From: Melitaea cinxia
Lineage: Eukaryota > Arthropoda > Insecta > Lepidoptera > Nymphalidae
DNA: 64,000 bases
NCBI RefSeq assembly: GCF_905220565.1
Contig: NC_059414.1
Location: forward strand, 13,390,001-13,454,000
Direction of reading: 5' to 3'
Position 1 is the stretch's first letter. Every line of letters starts with the position of its first letter. Made by a program: the position numbers and the translations under genes. A model generated the notes under the pieces. The model did no database searches and had not been told where the DNA came from. It saw only the letters and a list, made by a program, of their open reading frames with translations. Shown piece after piece: positions 1 through 10,600 of this stretch.

Positions 1-1040
1 TAACGACACAGCAAATCCCCGGCTCTATATCGAACAATTCTGCGAAATGCGAGTTACGTTTAGCGTAATAAATCCGTAATACCGAGCCTAGGTTCTTTCG
101 TAATGGCTGCGTTGTTAGCGACATTTAACAGACGCTGTTATTTAATAACATTGTGAAACAATTAATCGTTAACAATTAGCGGTTTTTAGGTTGCGTTAAT
201 TACTTCTAAATAACTTTAAATTTTATTATGATGCGATGCGCTTTGTGATTATTATTACTGCCGTGGTCCGTTTGTAACGTGCGTACCTGCTTATAGACAC
301 ATGCATTCTTACATATTTTTTTTACCATTTTATATAAATTTTTAAGGATTCTTACATATATATACGTTCATATTTCATACATATTATTTATGTTGTTTTT
401 GAACTAAATCGGACAAAAATAATGACAGTTCCACACTTAACAGATTTTTAATCGATAGACAGAGCTTATGAAGTCTAAACTAAAATTTTATAATTATATC
501 TAGTTAAGCGAAAATTTTACATTTTAATTAATAAAAATACAGTTAAAAAGCTAGAAGGCAAACGAGTTTATTTGTCTGAGTTTATCTTAGCCACCAACTG
601 TTTTAATTACTTTACGTGCGTTTGATAAAAATAAGTTTTTCTGATACAAAATCAAAAGTAATAATTGAATGCAAACATCACATATGAATGTATGTGGTAA
701 CGTGTAAGAGCACAAAAAAAAGAAATTACCGCCAACGGCCGCGGTCGCTGCAATTATCTTAATAGTAGATGTGTCATTTATTGAAAACGAAAGTCTTGTC
801 CACCTGTACGTGTCGTGATTCAACATAAGAAATTATTACTTTATATGTTATTTTGTAAGTTAGATTATATATATATATATATTTCTAACCCGCGTTGTAT
901 TGCTTACATACCTTAATACCTCGTCTGTTTTCCCTTTTCTTTTAAGAATGGCAAACGCTGGACGGTATCATTTGATTTTAAATAACTACCCTCGTCCATG
1001 ACATCTGCATACACAGGCATTGCGGGGTGAGTTGCCCGTC
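1..1040. other. Non-coding, no gene recognised
   Basis: AT-rich sequence without a convincing reading frame, tRNA or recognisable repeat. A short (TA)n run lies near 868-882. Confidence 0.5.
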
Positions 1041-1044
1041 TTAA

Positions 1045-1334
1045 CACGTTGAACGCCACGGGGGACACCAGTTGAGCCTCACTTGTTCAGTCCATGGGGC
1101 AGTTTAAAAGTTCTTAATTACAAAAATTTTACGATAAGTTTTTATTTCACTACCATACCCATTCTTAATCTTACTTATATTTCCTTACGCTAATATAAAT
1201 TTTCCGAAGTCATATTTTTTAAGTTGACTCTGGCTCACATTCATGTGGTGTACCCCGCGGCAATTGTATGTCGACTACATGGTGTCCCCTATGGCCCAAA
1301 CAGAAACTAAAAAATCAAGCCGGCGTCGTACGTG
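1045..1334. mobile_element. piggyBac-like non-autonomous element (MITE)
   Basis: A 290-bp segment is flanked on both sides by TTAA (1041-1044 and 1335-1338), the target duplication made by piggyBac transposases. The left end begins CACGTTGAACGCC. The reverse complement of the right end begins CACGTACGACGCC, matching at 10 of 13 positions. A second inverted pair lies further in: GGGGACACCA on the left and its complement GGTGTCCCC on the right. There is no transposase reading frame, so any movement would need a transposase from elsewhere. The family assignment rests on TTAA plus the inverted ends. Confidence 0.6.
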
Positions 1335-1834
1335 TTAAGGACCTAATCGAATGAACTATTTTGTGTCAACTGATTCCGAATAACTGACAAATTTCAAACT
1401 TATCTTTTGGATACATTTTTAAGTAAGTTAACTTTATCAGCAACTTTTGAAACGGGTTATTTAATTTTTTTTAATAATCTACAACAATTTAAACACTAAA
1501 TTTAACAAAAATCAAAAATAATGTTTACAAAAACAGTCATAGCAATGTGGGTGTAACGCACGTTTGAATAAACATTTGAAGCAACAGGAACAAGGCGTTA
1601 CTCAATTGCAACAGATATCGCTTCCGATCGCTTTCTAACGGTCATTAGAGGAGCGATAATTGCTGTCTAGGACTTTCCCTGATCGAAACGTTTGCAACGC
1701 CTAAGCGATGCTAATTACATACTTTAGGACTTAAACTAAAACCACCTAATCAAAGATTCAGGGAACGATTCTGTTGCCTTGATGTTATTACATTGTCTCA
1801 GTGGCGTATGTGACAAACCTTACTTACAGCTCAA

Positions 1835-2153
1835 GGGCTTGTTTCTCCAGCTGTGGATAAAAGTTATCTTACAAATAAGTTACGGTTAAACTTTAATAGC
1901 AGTTTCACCTTAATGAAGTAATTCAAAGCCAGCAGTTAGAGGGTTATCCCGCCATCGGTCGGCTTTTTAAGTTCCAAGGTGGTAGTGGAAATGTGTTATC
2001 CCTTAGTCGTGTCTTACGACACCCACGGGAAGAGATGGTGGCTATATTCTTTACTGCCGTAGCCACACAAACGGTTTTGAAATACACAGGCCGAAGATGG
2101 GGCCGAAACGTCATCCGTCAAATAGCGTTATCCACAACTGCTAAAATAGGCGC
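1835..2153. mobile_element. Harbinger-like MITE, copy A, disrupted by another repeat
   Basis: The left end reads GGGCTTGTTTCTCCAGCTGT followed by GGATAA. The right end, reverse-complemented, carries the matching CAGTTGTGGATAACGC motif. The same terminal design occurs at 23488-23733 and 37296-37534. The middle of this copy is occupied by a LINE-derived repeat (about 1926-2110). The flanking triplets CAA and TTA are decayed compared with the clean TWA duplications of the other copies, so this copy is probably the oldest of the three. Confidence 0.45.
1926..2110 (-). repeat. LINE-3'-end-derived repeat, family R2
   Basis: Shares long stretches with the copies at 5422-5756, 29185-29590, 31150-31480 and 53700-54025, for example the GGCTTTTTAAGTTCCAAGG segment. 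This copy is in minus orientation, with a short plus-orientation piece joined at its right end near 2075-2105. The small frame across it is repeat-derived and not a gene. Confidence 0.6.
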
Positions 2154-2156
2154 TTA

Positions 2157-2889
2157 TGGTCGTAAGTTCGATTTCCTTTTCAAGCTTGGATGTAATGAAA
2201 AATAAAATCAAATAAAAAGTTTTATTATTTCTAAATCTTATTCAATACATTGTAGTTGAGTCTTCCAAGTGAGTAGACTTCGACTCGTTTAGTGGATAAA
2301 TAAAAAACATTTTTTTTAATATACATGGTGTTATACATCTAATGTCAGTTATTGCCAATAACAAATTAAAAACGGTTATAATTACTACGTATTTCGTGAC
2401 TATCGAACTTTTACTTTGTTTTAATTTATTACTAAAATTAATATTTATGTATTTTTTACCTTTAGTTATCTCATCATCGCACGCTCTCCTAAAACTTTTT
2501 AAGCTTAAGAGAAATTATATATCTTGATTTCAAAAACAAAAATCACGTAATTAACGCAAAAACGAGTGCCGACATCACATATAATGAGAAGAAAATATCA
2601 CACGATAATATTTTATAATATAAGTAAAAAATACATAATTTAATAGAAATTTCGTGGCGTTAAACTTTTTACGCAATACCACATCCTTAATTAACTCTCA
2701 CGAAATCATAATTTATATTATTTTTATAAGTTATTAATATTGTCAATAACATTACGCTGTTTGAAATATTAAATTTTTTGAAACATTTAATATCATTACA
2801 CACAGTTACAGGTGTGATGATAATGATGGTCGTTGGTGTAGAAATTTTCATATTATCTCATAGTTATGCTGTCAATATTGTCATAGGAA
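2157..2889. other. Non-coding, no gene recognised
   Basis: AT-rich spacer. The only frame (2342-2527) is low-complexity and hydrophobic, with no codon structure or family resemblance. I see nothing supportable here. Confidence 0.45.
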
Positions 2890-3135
2890 ATATCCTGCAC
2901 AAAACCCGGAGCAGCCCGACTGGGAAAGTACCTCGACCTTAGAGAAGATCACAGCTAAATAAAACTGCTTTCAAGCAGTTTTGTTCCTGTGATGAGTAAG
3001 GTGGCTAGAGCTCCTTGGGGGAATTTGGGGGTAGGGTTGACTATACGCTTGTGTTGCTTTTTGTCTTGCGAGCGTCTATAGCCTACGGTAATCACTTACC
3101 ATCAGATGAGCCCTACGCTTATTTGCTGATCTAGC
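2890..3135 (+). repeat. Interspersed repeat, family R1
   Basis: Contains the block GATCACAGCTAAATAA, a hairpin (AACTGCTTTCAAGCAGTT) and the terminal segment running from TTACCATCAG to a GCCGACCTAG-like end. The same order recurs at 4304-4512 and, inverted, at 20338-20610, 38430-38640 and 38816-39085. Other copies end in an A tract, which suggests a non-LTR retroposon tail. The family name is not assigned. Confidence 0.6.
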
Positions 3136-3146
3136 TGTATGAAATA

Positions 3147-3346
3147 TCTTAATATATATAAATCTCGTGTCACAATGTTTGTCCTCAATGGACTCCTAAA
3201 CTACTTAACCGATTTTAGTCAAATTTGCACACCGTGTGCAGTTTGATCCAACTTAAAAGATAGGCTATATTTTATTTTGATATATTATGTTATTATTATA
3301 TTTCAGAAAAAAATAAGGTGATACGAAGTTCGCCAGGTCAGCTAGT
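3147..3346 (+). mobile_element. Helitron-like non-autonomous fragment
   Basis: Starts TCTTAATATATATAAATCTC, contains a CTTAACCGATTTTAGTCAAA-type core and ends in CTAGT. Relatives with the same TC start and CTAGT end occur at 22635-22826, 24126-24302, 25463-25778 and, inverted, 24504-24676 and 57597-57801. TC and CTAGT termini without target duplication are typical of Helitrons, including lepidopteran Lep1. No Rep/helicase frame is present. Confidence 0.5.
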
Positions 3347-3887
3347 AAGCTTATAGTTTTTGAACTCGAAGCAGTGGTTCTTGAGATAAAGGCGTTTGAA
3401 ATAATATACTCTTCAGCTTAACAGTATTGTATAGATTTTAAGACACAAGGAGACAGTAAGTTTTTACAACAGAGCCTATCATATACGTATCGTATAAGGT
3501 ATACTGATAATGTTCAGCAGGCTTCTTGGAGATGTCAAATCATAACTGAACAACGCAACGGATATATTTTTTATTGTCTTCTAATCTCAGTCAAGAAGAA
3601 AATAATCTACCATATCTTCACTACATCTTAATTTTTACCATTAATCGTAATACTATATAAGGAAACGAATTACATACAAAAATGTTGATAAAACTATAAA
3701 ACAGACGTTCCCGCACATATTTCTTGCTGTTCCCCATAAACTATTACACGGTGAGTGCAGCTCGAGATGGCTTACCATGAAAGGATAGTCAATACTATTC
3801 AGACCATATTCATTCGAACTGCGTCTAAGTGATAAACTAACGCCCAGTTTCAATATTCTACCTACTCTGATTTTACTTACTAGAGAT

Positions 3888-4101
3888 TGACGACGCGTTG
3901 GCGCAACGGTCATAGCACTGTTACGCTAGTGGTCGCGGGTTCGATTCCCGCTAACGACAGACATTTCTATCGACCATATAAATGTTAGTAGTGGTCTGGG
4001 CGTTGTGTTTGTGTATTGTGTGTGTTTCCGGACCCCCAGCACAGGTGAAAATCCTACTGAGGGATCTGTTTAGTGTGAAGCGTTTATTCTGAAAAAAAAA
4101 A
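3888..4101 (+). mobile_element. tRNA-derived SINE, family A
   Basis: The head carries an A-box-like TGGCGCAACGGT and a B box GGTTCGATTCC in tRNA-like spacing (about 3889-3960). An unrelated body follows, then an A tract at 4090-4101. The B-box arm folds (TCGCGGG / CCCGC), but the body and A tail show this is a retroposed SINE and not a tRNA gene. Confidence 0.7.
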
Positions 4102-4303
4102 GATTTGGAATTCTGACGTCAGCTACCATTTTGTCAAAAATCTATCGCTAGTTGGCAAAACCAGAGATAGATGATTGAAAATGGCCGAAAAAGAAACATA
4201 CATACGTTGGGATTAAATTGAAGTCATCTGTAGTAATTTTCTAATTCAATTATTCTGTATGTTTATGAATACAATATTAAAATAATAAAATAATACAAAA
4301 TTT

Positions 4304-4512
4304 GAAGATCACAGCTAAATAATACTGTTTTCAAGCAGTATTGTGTTCTTGTTGGTGAGTAAGATGACCAGGGCTCCTAGGGGGGATTGGGTCGGCAACG
4401 CGCTTACGATGCTTCTAGTGTTGCAGGCGTCTATAAACTACGGTAATCCCTTACCATCAGGTGAGCCGTAACGCTTGTTTGCCGACCTAGTGATATAAAA
4501 AAAAAAAATTGT
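4304..4512 (+). repeat. Interspersed repeat, family R1, with A tail
   Basis: A more complete R1 copy. It opens with the GATCACAGCTAAATAATA block and runs through GGCGTCTATAAACTACGGTA to GCCGACCTAGTGATAT, followed by an A run at about 4498-4508. A decayed relative lies at about 5215-5350. Confidence 0.65.
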
Positions 4513-5421
4513 GCTCGATTTCAATATTAGACTAGAATTAATTGTTTACGATGTTATCCGTGCTCCGTTAGTCGTTTCCTTCCCTTTCAAGCTTTTTTCG
4601 CGATAAAAAGCCTTCCTTGCTATATTTTTTCTACCTTTGCACCAAATTTTATCAATATCTGTTTGATGTTTTAGGCGTGTAAGCGTAACAGACAGACAGA
4701 GTTACTTTCGGATTTGTAATATTGATATGGATTAACGAAACTCATATAAACTATTATAAAATCTTCGTTACGTTTAAATTAGTATAAAAATTTGGAGTTT
4801 TTTTTTCTAAAATAAAATTTAAGGAGTTCGCTTAAAACTTGCGCCGCGTCTAAATTAATTCCACGTGCATTCCACAAGTCCGAGTACTACGGTCTATTAG
4901 TCGATAAGGAACGGATTTATCTCATAATCAAGATGCTGGGAATGATCTAGATTCTTTAATGTTTAAATGTATTTAATATTTAATGCAATTTACAGAAAAG
5001 GCTCCCAGTGCATGCATAGGGTGATAAAATCGAAGAAAAAATTGCTGATTTAATGTTAATACTTGATTGTATTACAATGGCAGAATAAACAAATTGAAAC
5101 TTAAAAATTAAGGGTAGGTTAGATCTAACCCAAAGTTTTGAAATTTCGGTATTGCAATCTTTAATATCATTCTGACCTTGGTTTTGAAATCAAAGCAACT
5201 CCCATAAGATGGTGGCCAGGTAACCACAGCTCTTGGTGATGCGCTGTGTTAACACCGTGTCAAGGATCGGTAATGGGCTTGAGATGCTTTTGATGTTGCA
5301 GGTGTCCAAAGACTTCAGTATCCGCTTACTAAGCTCAGTACACTTGCTTGCCATATTATTTTAATGTATAATGTTTCCTAAATAACTCAGACATAAATAA
5401 ATAGTTATATGTGAAAGTCAA

Positions 5422-5756
5422 TTGTCTTGCTGTGTGGTTACGGCAGTAAAGAATACAGCCACTCCCTCTCTTCCCGTGGGTGTTGTAAGAGGTGACAAAG
5501 GAATACAGTTCACTACCACCTTAGAACTTATAAGGCCGACCGATGGCGGGATAGCCATCCAACTGCTGGCTTTGAAATACACAGGCCGAAGATGGGCAGC
5601 AGCATCTTCGGAGCGACAAAGCCAGCCCTGCGGTCACCAACCCGCCTGCCCAGCGTGGTGACTATGGGCAAAGCACATGAATTCATACCATTTTTGGCGC
5701 GAACTTGGGGCCTATGCCTAACAGTGGACTGCGATAGGCTGAAGTTATTATTACTT
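5422..5756 (+). repeat. LINE-3'-end-derived repeat, family R2
   Basis: Plus-orientation copy. It runs from the GTGTGGTTACGGCAGTAAAG block through ACCAACCCGCCTGCC to CAGTGGACTGCGATAGGCTG, then a short TTATTATTA tail. The simple-sequence tail is typical of non-LTR retrotransposon 3' ends. The 79-codon frame across it is not a gene. Confidence 0.65.
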
Positions 5757-5838
5757 TAAAAACAAAGTGCACTGTTAAACTGTTAATTGTTTTTGCTGCA
5801 CTGTTTACCACATCAATTGTATCTATATTTTTTTCCTG

Positions 5839-5862
5839 TAAATAAATAAATAAATAAATAAA
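5839..5862. repeat. (AAAT)n microsatellite
   Basis: Six tandem AAAT units, probably the tail of a decayed retroposon. Confidence 0.8.
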
Positions 5863-6194
5863 ATAAGTGAGTATGATGGGGAAGTAAAAGTCGTCTCATT
5901 CGGTTCATAAAATTTTACACAAAATCGACAAAATCTCATTATTTATAATATTTTAATAATAATATGATTACTTAACTTTTATCCATTATAATAAACAAAT
6001 TATTCTCACGAGGCAAAAGCACAGGAAACACCGCAGGATAGAAAGCTCGTTATACCGTGTCTATATATCGACTTATTTTATAAATTATCGATACAAATAT
6101 CGTAGAAACGGCACTATTCACGTTTAAATTGTTAATTTCTACAATCACGAATATATTTACTCGATATGTAAATGAGTTATCAACACAAAACGAT

Positions 6195-6700
6195 TGTTCC
6201 GTCATCGTACATTTTTAGTGATTTTACCGTTGTAATCGATGTTCTGCGTGAGTAGATTTATGCAGCAACAAAACGCAGCCTTGAAAAGCTGTTATGCGCT
6301 CACTGCCCGCGAGTTGAGATTTTTGACAAAAACTTGAGGGTAGTAGCAACTAGGTGTGGCACACATGATCGCACCGCGAACGTACGTCGTTTTTCGGAAC
6401 TCGACCGCCACGCGAGCTTCTATGCGCATGTGTTATCATCAAACTCTAATCGTGATACAATAAACTCTTAGCAATTGTTCTAAGACTTTGAAGTGATGTG
6501 CAGAATCCAACCAGCTGGTGTGCTCTAACGATAGTGGAAGTCATCATCGATTCTCTAAGGTACGTGGGTGCATTGTATTTTGTTGCTGCGTGCCTATTAA
6601 CGTTCTGAACATCGATTACATCGGCAGATTATTCCTGGTCTGACCAAAGTGTAGTAAGAAGCCACCTATCGGTTTTCTTTGTGGAGGTGCGTTTGCTACA
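6195..6700 (+). repeat. 5' LTR of BEL/Pao 1
   Basis: 506 bp, starting TGTTCCGTC and ending GCTACA, so with the TG...CA ends of LTRs. A polyadenylation-type AATAAA lies at 6459-6464. Every base compared equals the 3' LTR at an offset of 6,780. Confidence 0.97.
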
Positions 6701-6706
6701 TTTCTC

Positions 6707-6724
6707 TGGTGCCGAAACCCGGGA
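6707..6724 (+). promoter_or_regulatory. Primer binding site, tRNA-Phe
   Basis: TGGTGCCGAAACCCGGGA lies 6 bp after the 5' LTR. Its 18 bases are the exact complement of the 3' end of animal tRNA-Phe including CCA (…CCCGGGTTTCGGCACCA). It would prime minus-strand DNA synthesis. Confidence 0.9.
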
Positions 6725-7601
6725 TGCTTTCCACTAATCTCATGTGCTGTACCGTCATACAATAGCTGTGGTATTTCTGGTTAAAATAGGTACTTTGTAA
6801 ATCGTAATCAGTCTATATTTATCGTTGTTGGTTGCAGAGTTATCATTTAATCGAAATATACTAATCCAAAGAAACGTTCAGTGTCAGTACTTACGGGCTA
6901 ACTAGTCAATTTATCGGGATTCATACCGTACAATCATCGTTTTAGTTTTGTCTTGAATTACTGTAAGATCAAATTAAGCAATCATCAATTTTATCGGTGC
7001 TTAATTTACCTATCGGCTTACGTTAATTCTTTTAGGCATTACAAGTTCAAACTATAAATATTTGTGCATCATTTCATACGTCATTAAGCGTTAAATATTG
7101 TACTATATTTGCAAAACATATTAAAATTCATAATTCACGAAATCGAATTTTTATTTTTATTTTTTTCAATATCGGGTAGTTATATTTTTCCCACCGGTAA
7201 CTCGCCAACTCATCGTGCCGGTTAGGTGAAACTATTTAATTGTTTATCCAACTAAGCCGTAAAGTAAATAGGTATTCACTTTTAACAAAATAATACGAAA
7301 CAATATTAAAACTTCAAAATTCAAACTACGACTAATTTGTTCACTTATCATAATTAACCGTTTAAACGAAATACTTTAGAAAAAGATTGTATAATTATCA
7401 TCGTTTATGTTTTTATATTTTATTCAAATACTTGTCAATCGAAGCGCATCTGCATCGATCGTAGGCATCGTACTTTTTGTAAACAATATTCCGAGGCATT
7501 AGGGTGGTAACACACTTAGTGAATAAATATAATTTTTATTTTTTTCTTTTAAATTTTTTTTTTTTTTTTTGTTTGTACTCTGTTACTAAATCCAACTTAA
7601 A

Positions 7602-10600
7602 ATGTCACTTTTAAGTAGGCATACGCGAAAGTCTAGTGCTTTGAAAAAATCTAAATCAAAATCTGAAGATTTCGAATATACTACACAAGATTTGCCATCT
7701 TTGCGTCGAAAGCGGACAATTGCTATTAAACGTTTAAATAAAGCTTTAGAAATCGGTCAATTAGCTAAGAGTGATCCCTCTCAACGCGACTTATTTTTAT
7801 CTTATCATCATGATATTAAGAACATAACGGCGGCTTTTGAAGACGCACATTTCGGTATTCTAGAGATTTTAGATGATGCTTCTGACTCGGATGCTTGTTT
7901 ACAGGAGCAATTTGATGACACGTATTACGAAATTGAATCTATTTATCGCGGTTTAATTCGAAGTGAAGATGCAAAGCAATCGAAAAGCGTTTCATCATCG
8001 TTAAATGTTCGGTTACCTAAAATAACACTTCCTAGTTTTTCTGGTAACATCAAGCAATGGCCGGAGTATTTTGATACTTTTAACGCTTTAATTCATAATT
8101 CTTCTTCACTTACTGAAACAGAAAAGTTTCACTATTTGGTGTCATCCCTTAGCGGCGACGCATTATCCGTAGTTAAAGCGTTTCCTTTAACTCATGAACA
8201 TTACACTAGTGCGTACCAAGCCTTATGCGCTCGATATAAAAGCAAACGCGATCTTGCTTTTACTTGTTGGCGCGAAATCCTTAATATTGAATTTAAATGT
8301 AAGGATGCTAAGGAATTTCGTAACTCTCTCGACACTTTTGATGAGAACTTAAGTATCTTGAAAACAATTAATTTACCGGTTCAAGACTGGGATTTCATCA
8401 TTGTGTATCATATCTTATCAAAACTTAATACAGAAATGCGTCGTAGCTTTGAAGAAAAACATTCCGATATCGAGTTTCCGACTTATAATCAATTAAAACT
8501 ATTTTTACAATCTAAGTGTGAGGCTTTAATGCGGGATACACATTTTTTGGAATTATCAAAATCGAATAGTAAGCCTTTTCAAAATACAACTAAACGCCCC
8601 AGTGTGTCACACGCCTTAGTTACTTCAAACAATGAATCGGTTACGTCTACAACTAATAACAACAAACCTTCGTCTTATACTAAAAGGTGTTCGTATTGTA
8701 ATCAATTGCATTCTATTTTATCGTGTTCCGAGTTTCTAAAAAAATCGATAGACGAACGTATTAAAACTGCCGAAGAAAAGAAATGGTGTTATAACTGTTT
8801 AAAATCTTCTCATCAATTAAAGAATTGTAAATCTTTATTTTCGTGCCGTACATGTAAACGTAAACATCACAGCCTACTCCATCGTGACAGTACCGACAAG
8901 ACACAACAGAGTGTGAACTCAGCAGCCTTATACTCAAGATGTCCTTCAAGGTCTACCGTGCTGCTTGCAACTGCTATCGTGCAGGTTCAGGATGCTGATG
9001 GAAATATGCAATCTTTTCGAGCGCTTTTCGATACTGGTAGCCAAAGTAACTTTATAACAGAGTCGGCAGTTAGACGTTTGCATTTAGTACCCAATCGAAC
9101 TTCGGCAAGTGTTTGCGGACTCGGAGAAGCTTCTGCTCCTATTAGCGGAGACGTCACGTGTTGTATAGGCACACAAAATAAAATATATTTCAAATTAAAT
9201 ATGCACGTAATTCCGAAAATTTGTAGCGATCAACCAATAGCTGAACTAAATTCATGCCGATGGTCTCACATTCAATCATTAACTTTAGCGGATCCCAGTT
9301 TCGATATTCCCGGACCGGTTGACATATTGTTAGCTGCTGATGTTTTCGCCGAATCGCTGTTAGGTCAGCAAATCAAGGGTAGTCAAAATCAACCTACCGC
9401 TTTTAAATCGTTATTCGGTTGGCTTCTCCTTGGGAAAACGTATTTAAATTCTAGTGCGGCGTTACTCACATCTTTTTTATCGTCCAATATCGATACCGAG
9501 TTAAACTCATTAGTGCATCGATTCTGGGAATTAGACGACGTACCGAAAGCGACGTCATTGACACCAGAAGAACAGCTATGTGAGCAAAAATTTGTAGCAG
9601 AGCACTATCGTGATACTTCTGGTAGATATGTTGTCAAATATCCGTTTAAAGATGATTCTGAACCTATCTTTAACGGCTCTCGCGAAGTGGCACTTCGACG
9701 GTTTTATGCGATTGAGAAAAGGCTATCAACAGATCATGAATTATCCTCTCAATACTGCGAATTCATGGCTGACTATATCGAGTCTAATCACATGTCACTT
9801 GTGCCACTTGATCAGATGGGTACAGGTAAATATTACATCCCACATCATTGTGTTTTACGTCCTGACTCGACTACGACTCGTCTTCGAGTTGTGTTTGACG
9901 CGTCTGCAAAGGATCGTAACTCTAAATCTTTCAACGATTCTCAATTAATCGGTCCGAAGTTGCAACCTGACATTTTCAAAATTCTTTTACATTTTCGGGA
10001 ACATCAAATCGTAATCATGGCGGATGTCCGCCAAATGTATCGGCAGATTCTGATTTCGCCTGAACACCGCGAGTATCAACGTATTCTCTGGAGATCGTCG
10101 CCTCGCGATGATATTCGAGAGTATCGTTTGAATACGGTTACTTATGGTGTAGCCTCATCTCCTTATCTCGCTTGCCGTATGTTGCGACAGCTTGCTGACG
10201 ACGAGGGGGATGCATTTCCACTGGCGAAACAGATCGTACTCTCGAATGTGTACGTCGATGATGTTGTCTGTGGCTTTGACGATTTTAACGTTGCTCAGGA
10301 AGCAAAGACGCAACTTATCAAACTTTTTAACTTAGGACATTTTCAACTTCGTAAGTGGGTTAGTAATGATCCAAAGCTTTTATCTGACTTACCCATTGAA
10401 CATCACTTACAAGGTTCAATATCGCTTGACCACTCGGAACCATCACCTCTAAAGGTTCTCGGTCTTCAGTGGGACCCTTTATCGGATTCATTTCTCTTTT
10501 CGGTACAACCCACACATCAAACTTGTACTAAACGTTCAATCCTAAGCGAACTTGCACGAATTTTTGATCCTTTAGGCTTTCTTTCACCAATCACAATCCA

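Noticed and set aside
3889..3960. A tRNA gene
   Set aside because: A and B boxes are present, but the sequence continues into a SINE body and A tail, and the acceptor stem does not pair. The same holds for the heads near 18790, 22115 and 26620.
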